From contig CAMGRE010000002.1 in assembly GCA_946061355.1 (NCBI GenBank), positions 1-33,978 of the forward strand: a stretch of 33,978 nt of DNA, read 5' to 3'. The position numbers and the translations under genes are program-made. Shown here piece after piece: positions 26,695 to 33,978 of the stretch. How positions within the stretch are numbered: position 1 is the first letter of the stretch; every line of letters begins with the position of its first letter. Source of the stretch: an uncultured bacterium. Its GTDB lineage: Bacteria > Bacillota > Clostridia > Lachnospirales > Lachnospiraceae. Under the pieces are notes generated by a model. The model ran no database searches and had not been told where the DNA came from. It was given only the letters and a program-made list of their open reading frames with translations.

Positions 26695-26705
26695 GTACAC
26701 AGAAC

Positions 26706-26744
26706 AAGGGCGTTCTTACACAAGGGGTAAGAATGCCCTTTTCA
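26706..26744 (+). terminator. Terminator-like hairpin in glnA leader
   Basis: AAGGGCGTTCTTAC-acaaggg-GTAAGAATGCCCTT followed by TT; begins a few nt after the predicted TSS. Confidence 0.65.
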
Positions 26745-26816
26745 TCGTATAGGAACCCTATACAAAAAAAGAAGTGGAAGATCACGAAAGTGTGGAAAAA
26801 GAAAGGGATGGATAAC

Positions 26817-28148
26817 ATGAAAACGTATACCAAAGAGGACATTTTACAGCTCGTACAGGATGAAGATGTGGAGTTCATCCGGCTGCAGTTTACAGATATC
26901 ATGGGAAATCTGAAAAATGTGGCGATCACATCGAGCCAGCTTGAGAAAGCGCTTGACAACAAATGCATGTTTGACGGCTCCTCCATCGAGGGCTTCGTCA
27001 GGATTGAGGAGTCGGATATGTATCTGTATCCGGACTTCAGTACACTCGAAATTTTCCCGTGGAGACCGCAGCAGGGCAAGGTGGCGAGGCTGATCTGCGA
27101 TGTATACCGCCCGAACGGGGAGCCTTTTGAGGGAGATCCGCGCTATGTGCTGCGCAGGGCGATCCGGGAAGCGGAGAAGATGGGATATACCTTTGCTGTG
27201 GGACCGGAGTGTGAATTCTTCCTGTTCCATACGGATGAGAACGGGCTGCCCACAACGATCACTCATGAGAAAGCAGGATATTTTGATTTGGGACCTGTAG
27301 ATTTCGGAGAGAACGCACGCCGTGATATGGTGCTGACACTGGAGGAGATGGGCTTTGAGATCGAGGCTTCCCATCATGAGGTCGCACCGGCACAGCATGA
27401 GATTGATTTCAAATATGATGAAGCGCTGCGCACGGCGGACAATATCATGACCTTCAAACTGACGGTCAAGAGTATCGCCAAGAGGCACGGGCTGCATGCC
27501 ACCTTTATGCCGAAGCCGAAATACGGCGTGAATGGCTCCGGTATGCACATCAACATGTCGCTCATGAAGGACGGAAAAAATATTTTCCATGACAGCAACG
27601 GGGAACTGGGGCTCTCCAAAGAGGCATATTATTTTATCGGCGGTATCATGAAGCATATGAAAGGGATGACGGCGATCACCAATCCGCTGGTAAATTCCTA
27701 CAAGCGTCTTGTGCCGGGCTATGAGGCACCGGTGTATATCGCATGGAGTGCAAAGAACAGGAGCCCGCTGATCCGCATTCCGGCAGCGAGAGATGAGGGA
27801 ACCAGGATTGAGCTTCGATCCCCGGATTCCTCGGCAAATCCGTATCTGGCGCTTGCGGTCTGCTTACAGGCAGGACTTGACGGTATCAGGAATCAGATCA
27901 TGCCGCCAAAGAGCGTTGACTGCAATATTTTCCAGATGACGGAGAAGGAACGGATCGAAAGTGGTATCGAGGAGATCCCAGGCACTCTGATCGAGGCGGT
28001 CAGCGAGATGGAGAAGGATCCCTTTATGAGAGAGGTGCTGGGGGATCATGTTTATGAAAAGTACATCACAGCAAAGAAGCAGGAGTGGCAGGACTACCGT
28101 TCTCAGGTGACTGACTGGGAGATTAACAGATATCTGAATCAGTATTAA
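26817..28148 (+). CDS. glnA: Type I glutamine synthetase
   Basis: [64 protein letters not shown]. Start at ATG 26808 or 26817. Confidence 0.94.
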   Translation: MKTYTKEDILQLVQDEDVEFIRLQFTDIMGNLKNVAITSSQLEKALDNKCMFDGSSIEGFVRIEESDMYLYPDFSTLEIFPWRPQQGKVARLICDVYRPNGEPFEGDPRYVLRRAIREAEKMGYTFAVGPECEFFLFHTDENGLPTTITHEKAGYFDLGPVDFGENARRDMVLTLEEMGFEIEASHHEVAPAQHEIDFKYDEALRTADNIMTFKLTVKSIAKRHGLHATFMPKPKYGVNGSGMHINMSLMKDGKNIFHDSNGELGLSKEAYYFIGGIMKHMKGMTAITNPLVNSYKRLVPGYEAPVYIAWSAKNRSPLIRIPAARDEGTRIELRSPDSSANPYLALAVCLQAGLDGIRNQIMPPKSVDCNIFQMTEKERIESGIEEIPGTLIEAVSEMEKDPFMREVLGDHVYEKYITAKKQEWQDYRSQVTDWEINRYLNQY

Positions 28149-28195
28149 TCGGACACATCTTCGGAATATGACGAGAAGAGGACGGAGGTGTGCCG

Positions 28196-28741
28196 GTGAC
28201 CAGCATAGTGATAGTTTTTCCCAAAATTGAAGATGCCAAGAGCATGAAGAATGTTCTGGTACGCAGTGGGTATTCGGTTACGGCAGTCTGCTGCACGGGA
28301 GCGCAGGCGCTGGAGCAGGTCGATGGCCTGAATGACGGGATCGTGATCAGCGGCTACAAGATGACGGACATGGTATTCAGCGAATTGCGTGATTGTCTGC
28401 CGGCAGGGTTTGAGATGCTGTTGATGGCGTCGCGAAGCCTGATTGAGCAGTATGCGGGAGACGTGATCAGCCTTGCGATGCCGCTCAAGGTACATGAACT
28501 GATCGAGACTGTCGGCATGATGGTACAGGCAATCGAGCGCAGGCGGCGACGGATGAGGGCAGTGCCAAAGGAGCGTAATCCCGAGGAGGTTGCATTGATC
28601 CGGGATGCCAAGCGGCTCCTGATGGAGCGTAACAATATGACGGAGGAAGAAGCCCACAGATACATACAGAAGTGCAGCATGGACAGCGGCACGAATATGG
28701 TGGAGACGGCGCAGATGGTGCTGTCGATCATGAGAGTATAG
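28196..28741 (+). CDS. ANTAR-domain regulator with degenerate receiver
   Basis: C-terminal ERNNMTEEEAHRYIQKCSMDSGTNMVETAQMVLSIM is ANTAR-like; GTG start at 28196 with GGAGG upstream. Confidence 0.85.
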   Translation: MTSIVIVFPKIEDAKSMKNVLVRSGYSVTAVCCTGAQALEQVDGLNDGIVISGYKMTDMVFSELRDCLPAGFEMLLMASRSLIEQYAGDVISLAMPLKVHELIETVGMMVQAIERRRRRMRAVPKERNPEEVALIRDAKRLLMERNNMTEEEAHRYIQKCSMDSGTNMVETAQMVLSIMRV

Positions 28742-28752
28742 AGAGGGTGGAT

Positions 28753-29610
28753 ATGGAAAAAAAGGCAAAAATAAAGTTTACCAAGATGCATGGCTGCGGC
28801 AATGATTATATTTATATCAATGGCGCGGAGTACAAAATCCCGGCACAGAATAAGCCGGAGTTTGTGCAGAGACTCAGCGACAGACATTTTGGGATCGGCG
28901 GCGACGGAGTGATCTTTATCAATCCTTCGGATGAGGCTGATTTTGAGATGGAGATGTACAATGCGGACGGTTCCCGGGCGGAGATGTGCGGCAACGGGAT
29001 CCGTTGTGTGGCAAAATATGTGTATGACAAAGGGATGACAGACCGGATACAGATCAGTATCATCAGTGCGGGAAAGATCAAATACCTGACATTGACGGTG
29101 GAGGACGGAAAAGTATCCACGGTCAGGGTGGATATGGGCAAGCCGGAGCTTAGCGCTTCCCTGATCCCGGTCATATCGGAGCATGAGCAGGTGGTGGATG
29201 AGGAGATCACGGTTGGCGAGAATGTTTATCGCATGACCTGTGTGTCGATGGGCAACCCGCATGCGGTTGTGTTTATGGACAATGTCGCAGATTTGGATCT
29301 CACGAAAATCGGCCCGCAGTTTGAACACCATGAGCGGTTCCCGAAGCGGATCAATACGGAGTTTGTGCGTGTCATCGACCGCAACACCGTGGAGATGCGT
29401 GTGTGGGAGCGCGGGACGGGCGAGACGCTTGCCTGCGGAACAGGGTGCTGTGCCACGGCGGTGGCATGTGTCCTGAATGGAAAGACGGAAGCTGACGTCA
29501 CGGTGAAGGTGCTTGGCGGAGAGATCCGCATACAGTGGGACAGGGAGGCTGACACGGTATTTATGACCGGTCCGGCGTCCACGGTATTTGAAGGGGAAAT
29601 TGACTTGTAG
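28753..29610 (+). CDS. dapF: Diaminopimelate epimerase
   Basis: FTKMHGCGNDYIYI, EMCGNGIRCVAKYV, ERGTGETLACGTGCCATAVA. ATG at 28753. Confidence 0.94.
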   Translation: MEKKAKIKFTKMHGCGNDYIYINGAEYKIPAQNKPEFVQRLSDRHFGIGGDGVIFINPSDEADFEMEMYNADGSRAEMCGNGIRCVAKYVYDKGMTDRIQISIISAGKIKYLTLTVEDGKVSTVRVDMGKPELSASLIPVISEHEQVVDEEITVGENVYRMTCVSMGNPHAVVFMDNVADLDLTKIGPQFEHHERFPKRINTEFVRVIDRNTVEMRVWERGTGETLACGTGCCATAVACVLNGKTEADVTVKVLGGEIRIQWDREADTVFMTGPASTVFEGEIDL

Positions 29611-29629
29611 TACGATCTCGTGCTAAAAT
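29600..29629 (+). promoter_or_regulatory. Possible dapL promoter overlapping dapF stop
   Basis: TTGACT (29600-29605), 18-nt spacer, TAAAAT (29624-29629). Confidence 0.45.
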
Positions 29630-29710
29630 GTCGAGAGAAATTCTGCTGCGCGGATACGCATACACAGGGCATTATGCGCAGGCACATATATTTATCCGGA
29701 GGGAAAACAT

Positions 29711-30925
29711 ATGGTAAAAGTAAACGACAATTATTTAAAGCTGCCGGGCAGTTATCTTTTCTCCACGATCGGGAAAAAGGTGAACGCGTTTGCGGCAGAA
29801 CATCCTGATAAAAAGATCATCCGTCTGGGAATCGGCGATGTGACACAGCCGCTGGCTCCCGCGATCATCAAGGCGCTGCACGGCGCGGTGGATGAGATGG
29901 CGGATGCAGCTACTTTCAGAGGCTATGCGCCGGATCTGGGCTATGAGTTCCTGCGAAGCGCCATTGCGGATAATGACTATAAGGCAAGGGGCTGTGAGAT
30001 CGCGGCGGATGAGATCTTCGTGTCCGACGGCGCGAAGTGTGATTCCGGCAATATCCAGGAGATCTTCAGCGTGGACAATAAGATCGCGGTGTGCGATCCC
30101 GTTTATCCGGTCTATGTGGACACGAATGTAATGGCAGGTCGTACCGGCACGTATGACCCGGCAAAGGAGACATGGAGCGATGTCATCTATATGCCGTGTA
30201 CCGCGGACAATAATTTCGCTCCGGAACTTCCGAAGGAGACGCCGGATCTGATCTATCTGTGCTTCCCCAACAACCCGACCGGCTCCACGATCACGAAGAG
30301 CCAGCTGCAGGAGTGGGTGGATTATGCCAATAAAGTCGGAGCGGTGATCATCTATGATGCCGCTTATGAAGCGTATATCTCCGAGGCGGATGTGCCGCAC
30401 AGTATTTATGAGTGCGAGGGAGCCAGGACATGTGCGATCGAGTTGCATTCCTTCTCCAAGAATGCCGGATTCACCGGTGTGCGTCTCGGCTACACCGTGA
30501 TCCCGAAGGATCTTAAGGTGGGAGATGTGGCGCTCCATGCACTGTGGGCAAGACGCCACGGCACCAAATACAACGGTGCGCCGTACATTGTCCAGAGAGC
30601 GGGCGAGGCGGTATACTCCCCGGAAGGCAAGGCGCAGTTGAAGGAGCAGGTAGCGTATTACATGAAGAATGCCGCGTACATTCTCGAGGGATTGAAGGCA
30701 GCAGGCTACACCGTGTCCGGCGGTGTGAATGCGCCGTACATCTGGCTGAAGGCGCCGAACGGCATGACGAGCTGGGAATTCTTTGATTACCTGCTGGAGA
30801 ATGCCAATGTGGTGGGTACGCCGGGATCGGGCTTCGGACCGAGCGGTGAGACATACTTCCGCCTGACCGCATTCGGAAGCTATGAGAATACCGTGGAAGC
30901 GATTGAGAGAATTAAGAAGCTGTAA
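29711..30925 (+). CDS. dapL: LL-diaminopimelate aminotransferase
   Basis: [83 protein letters not shown]. Confidence 0.95.
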   Translation: MVKVNDNYLKLPGSYLFSTIGKKVNAFAAEHPDKKIIRLGIGDVTQPLAPAIIKALHGAVDEMADAATFRGYAPDLGYEFLRSAIADNDYKARGCEIAADEIFVSDGAKCDSGNIQEIFSVDNKIAVCDPVYPVYVDTNVMAGRTGTYDPAKETWSDVIYMPCTADNNFAPELPKETPDLIYLCFPNNPTGSTITKSQLQEWVDYANKVGAVIIYDAAYEAYISEADVPHSIYECEGARTCAIELHSFSKNAGFTGVRLGYTVIPKDLKVGDVALHALWARRHGTKYNGAPYIVQRAGEAVYSPEGKAQLKEQVAYYMKNAAYILEGLKAAGYTVSGGVNAPYIWLKAPNGMTSWEFFDYLLENANVVGTPGSGFGPSGETYFRLTAFGSYENTVEAIERIKKL

Positions 30926-30934
30926 TATGGCATT

Positions 30935-30976
30935 AAAAAAGCCCGGGAGGCAGATCACCTTCCGGGCGCTTTTTTG
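30935..30976. terminator. Intrinsic terminator between dapL and the convergent kinase gene
   Basis: AAAAAAGCCCGGgaggcagatcaccttCCGGGCGCTTTTTT. Confidence 0.85.
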
Positions 30977-31000
30977 CTTGGGGCGCTTTCTCATAATATG

Positions 31001-32290
31001 TTATACAGACATCGGCAACAACACGCGGAGAGAGAACAGTCCATTCTCGACATTAAAGCTGCAGAGCCCCCGATGACGCGAGACGATGCTCTGAATGCTC
31101 CGGCAGCCATACCCGTGGCCTTCCCGACCGGATACGGGCAGCCCGTCTTGCATGACGATCTCGCCGGCATAGGGATTGCAGATTTCGATGAGCAGTCGGT
31201 TCGGCTTTAATTCACAGTAGAACGTCACCTGTCTGTCCGATTCTTCCAGTGCGCAGACAGCGCGCATCGCATTTTCCAGACCGTTTGACAGCAGGGAACA
31301 CAGTTCGGTGTCGGAGATGGGGAGGTCTTTTGGCACTCCTGCATTGATATTCAGGCGAACCCTCATACGCTCCGCTTTGCCTGAATAGGACGAGCAGAGC
31401 AGGTTGACCAGTTCATTTTCACAGAACCGTTTCGGCGTGATAGCTTCCACATCGGCCTGCACCTTTTTGATGTATTCTTCCGCCTGCTGCGGTTTGCCCA
31501 GAGAGAGAAAGCCGTTAATCGTGTTCAGATGATGGCGCATATTGTGCCTGTAGACTGCCGTCTGCGTCTGTGCTTCATGCAGGAGCGAGATCTGCTCTTC
31601 TGCGGCGTTCAACTGCTGGCACAGCGCTGCCTGTGCGGTTTCAAGTTCTCTTTTCTGGTTGAGTTCCTTATAACTGTGGAGCAGCAAAAAGTAAAATACA
31701 AACACTTCCATTGTGGGGAGATGTCTCACGACATATCCGCTGACTGAGGAAAAAGAGGAAAAATCGACGTTCTGCGTAGCGAAAACATAGATATAGTACA
31801 GGAGCGGAACAATGGTATAACGCAGAAAAAGCCGGTTGCTGCCATATTTCAGAAGATAATTGAAGCCCTGCCGGAAAATGAGCTGTGCGATCAGGAGCGT
31901 GACGATATAGACGATCAGGTTGGAGATCAGCAGGATCAGGGGACCGTTATACTGACTCTGCAGGACAAAGTAGCTCACCATGACGGCAGGCGCAGTGAAG
32001 ATCATGGCAGAGAGGATCATAAAAAACATCTTGATGCCTCCGCACCTTGTGATGTACAGAAAGATCAGGAAAAAAGGCAGGTGCATGGTCAGAGGAATCA
32101 TTTTGCCGTATGCAGCCGATCCGACCTGCAGACGCAGTATATGATTGAAGACCGCCAGAAGCAGGATCAGCAGCGGAACCAGAAATTTCTGCATCCGGGT
32201 AAGCTCGCGGAAACGGATATCCATCAGGATCCAGAGGAGCGCCCAGACAAACAATAGCACCAATGCCGGGGAATACGTAACGATATGCAA
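31001..32290 (-). CDS. GHKL-domain sensor histidine kinase
   Basis: Six or so TM helices; TAVYRHNMRHHLNTINGFL, LCSLLSNGLENAMRAV, GREGHGYGCRSIQSIVSRHRG. The called start is a TTG. Confidence 0.88.
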   Translation of the reverse strand: MHIVTYSPALVLLFVWALLWILMDIRFRELTRMQKFLVPLLILLLAVFNHILRLQVGSAAYGKMIPLTMHLPFFLIFLYITRCGGIKMFFMILSAMIFTAPAVMVSYFVLQSQYNGPLILLISNLIVYIVTLLIAQLIFRQGFNYLLKYGSNRLFLRYTIVPLLYYIYVFATQNVDFSSFSSVSGYVVRHLPTMEVFVFYFLLLHSYKELNQKRELETAQAALCQQLNAAEEQISLLHEAQTQTAVYRHNMRHHLNTINGFLSLGKPQQAEEYIKKVQADVEAITPKRFCENELVNLLCSSYSGKAERMRVRLNINAGVPKDLPISDTELCSLLSNGLENAMRAVCALEESDRQVTFYCELKPNRLLIEICNPYAGEIVMQDGLPVSGREGHGYGCRSIQSIVSRHRGLCSFNVENGLFSLRVLLPMSV

Positions 32291-32294
32291 ATGC

Positions 32295-33014
32295 TTAATT
32301 CTCTCTTTCCGAAAATAGTAATTTCATATAATCTTTTTGCAGCTGCGGATACAGCCGGCGGGAAACGGGCAGATTTTTGCCCGAAAAAGTACGTATGCCG
32401 GTGGGCGACAACGTTTCTGCCTGGTACATATTGACAATATAGGAACGATGAACCTGCATGAACTCCGCGCGTTCGAGCAACAGTGGCGCATATTCCTTAA
32501 GGGTTCCGGAAACTTCTAGCACAGATCCGTCCGTCAGGTTGAAATACAGATGTTTTCCGTTCACCTCCACATAGGCTAACTGTGAGAACAGTATCCGGAT
32601 CAGCGTGGAACCGGATTTCAGAGTCAGACCGTCTTCCGGTTCCAGGGTCTTTTGCAAGAGCCTGTCGAGAATGGGAAAGAGCATCTCCTCGCGGATGGGT
32701 TTAAGCAGGTAGTTAAGCGCCCGGACGCCGTAACTCTCGTAGGCAAACTCGGAGGAGGAGGTAAGGAACACGATCTCAGCCGTATCGTCAAAACTCCGGA
32801 TCTCACGGGCTGCTGCCATGCCGTCCATTCCCGGCATCATAACATCCAAAAGATACAGATTGAATTTTTCTTTCACGGCAGCATCCAGCAGATGGGCAGC
32901 GCTGTGGAAGGTTTTGAACCGCAATGATGTCTGGCGTTCGCTCTGCCAGCGGTCGAGCAGTTCCTTCAGCATGTCCAGTTCCGTCATCTGATCATCACAC
33001 ACTGCGATATACAT
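32295..33014 (-). CDS. LytTR-family response regulator
   Basis: MYIAVCDDQMTELDML..NLYLLDVMMPGMDG..NYLLKPI; LytTR domain (LAYVEVNGKHLYFNL..FMQVHRSYIVNMYQ). Start at 33014 with GGAGGAAG upstream. Confidence 0.92.
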   Translation of the reverse strand: MYIAVCDDQMTELDMLKELLDRWQSERQTSLRFKTFHSAAHLLDAAVKEKFNLYLLDVMMPGMDGMAAAREIRSFDDTAEIVFLTSSSEFAYESYGVRALNYLLKPIREEMLFPILDRLLQKTLEPEDGLTLKSGSTLIRILFSQLAYVEVNGKHLYFNLTDGSVLEVSGTLKEYAPLLLERAEFMQVHRSYIVNMYQAETLSPTGIRTFSGKNLPVSRRLYPQLQKDYMKLLFSEREN

Positions 33015-33252
33015 CTTCTCACTTCCTCCTAAAGGGCATATCATACTTCTACAATTCTACCATAGACGACAAGATTTCGCCATTTTTTTGCATTTCAGGC
33101 TGTAAAAACATACATTCCAAACCCTCGATGAAAAAGGGGGTAAAAAAACTGTTATCTTGAAAATAGCGCGAATCGAACGCCTGAGGCGGGAATGGTCGCG
33201 TGTGGCAACGGTAATATGCGGAGCAAAAGAAAGAACAGAGGTGTGGACCGGC

Positions 33253-33978
33253 ATGATAAAAATAGCGTTTTGCGATGATGATCTTGCTGTACTGAATGAG
33301 ATCTGTGTGCTTCTTGACCGGTATCGTGTGGAGCGCAATCAGGACATTGGCTACACGGCTTTCTGTAGTCCGTTGGAACTATTGGCTGAGATCGAGAAGG
33401 GAACCCGTTTCGATATTCTGTTTCTGGATGTAGTTATGCCGGGGGAAAACGGAATAGAGGCAGCTGCGGAAATCCGTGAATATGACAGTAATGTCAAGAT
33501 TATTTTCCTGACTTCCTCAGCTGAGTATGCGGTGCAGTCTTATATGGTAGGCGCTTATTTTTATCAGCTCAAGCTGATCTGGGCAGAGAGTTTTTTCCGG
33601 CTGATGGACTCCGTTCTTGCTGCGTGCGAAAAAGAGCAGACGGGCAGTCTGATCCTGCGGTGCAAGAGTGGAATTTCACGCATTGATTTAAGGCAGCTTG
33701 AATACTGCGAGGTGATTCACCGGACGCTGTTTTTGCATCTGACTACCGGAAAAGTTCTGGAGAGCATCGGCAGTCTGGATGATCTGGGCAGGCAGTTGAT
33801 CCCTTATGGGAACTTCTTTCGGCCACATCGTTCCTATCTCGTGAATCTGGAACATGTGCAGGATCTTTCGTACCGGGCGATCACGATGTCATGTCTGGCA
33901 GAGATTCCGATTCCGCGCGGGAAATCACTCATACGTGACACTCCGCCTGCGGCACGAATGTCAGCGGGAATGCGTTCC
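33253..33978 (+). CDS. LytTR-family response regulator (3' end outside window)
   Basis: Manual translation: MIKIAFCDDDLAVLNEICVLLDRYRVERNQD...FDILFLDVVMPGENGIEAAAEIREYDSNVKIIFLTSSAEYAVQSYMVGAYFYQLKLI...FFRPHRSYLVNLEHVQDLSYRAITMSCLAEIPIPRGKS; open to the window end and absent from the ORF track. Confidence 0.88.
   Translation, partial: MIKIAFCDDDLAVLNEICVLLDRYRVERNQDIGYTAFCSPLELLAEIEKGTRFDILFLDVVMPGENGIEAAAEIREYDSNVKIIFLTSSAEYAVQSYMVGAYFYQLKLIWAESFFRLMDSVLAACEKEQTGSLILRCKSGISRIDLRQLEYCEVIHRTLFLHLTTGKVLESIGSLDDLGRQLIPYGNFFRPHRSYLVNLEHVQDLSYRAITMSCLAEIPIPRGKSLIRDTPPAARMSAGMRS

Noticed and set aside
26659-26700. Possible first ANTAR-type hairpin upstream of the glnA terminator-like hairpin (ACATC..ACAAaCG-CACAGTC-CGgTTGT..GATGT)
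   Set aside because: It coincides with the -35/-10 of the predicted glnA promoter, so it would not be in the transcript; the loop is 7 nt.
28354-29331. 325-aa minus-strand ORF across the ANTAR gene and dapF
   Set aside because: Spans two well-supported plus-strand genes and has no recognisable domain.
29735-30994. 419-aa minus-strand ORF antisense to dapL
   Set aside because: Long shadow ORF; the plus strand encodes a clear LL-diaminopimelate aminotransferase with all motifs.
1-33978. CRISPR arrays, tRNA/rRNA genes, IS elements with terminal inverted repeats
   Set aside because: No regularly spaced repeats, cloverleaf genes or intact transposase reading frames were seen by eye; a covariance-model and IS search would be needed to exclude them fully.

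Overview
The window is about 34 kb of low-to-mid GC Firmicutes DNA, most like a Clostridia/Lachnospiraceae chromosome (inferred from gene content and protein style). I see no CRISPR array, rRNA, tRNA, prophage or intact transposon. Most of it is housekeeping metabolism: an arcC-like carbamate kinase, cysK, metNIQ, an Rrf2 regulator, hisC, hslO, nadE, glnA with an ANTAR regulator, dapF and dapL. An envelope block holds an LtaS-like sulfatase, YfhO and a large polytopic protein. A more accessory block at about 14.0-20.8 kb holds a LytTR/GHKL two-component pair, a small lipoprotein, two uncharacterised membrane proteins, a decayed Rpn/PD-(D/E)XK nuclease locus with a duplicated fragment, and a secreted protein with a DxDGDGxxD motif. 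The right edge has a second LytTR/GHKL pair and a divergent third LytTR regulator that is missing from the ORF track because it runs off the window. The best leads are: (1) a perfect 7-5-7 palindrome inside the rrf2 promoter, with related half-sites near cysK/metN, suggesting a local sulfur regulon; (2) a glnA leader that starts almost directly with a terminator-like hairpin, next to an ANTAR protein whose receiver has lost its phosphorylation residues; (3) a 65-bp direct repeat showing a chimeric, decayed Rpn locus; (4) an LtaS-like/YfhO/DUF6020-like envelope cluster with overlapping convergent 3' ends; (5) an arcC variant translationally coupled to a secreted propeller-like protein. I found no system I can firmly call new.
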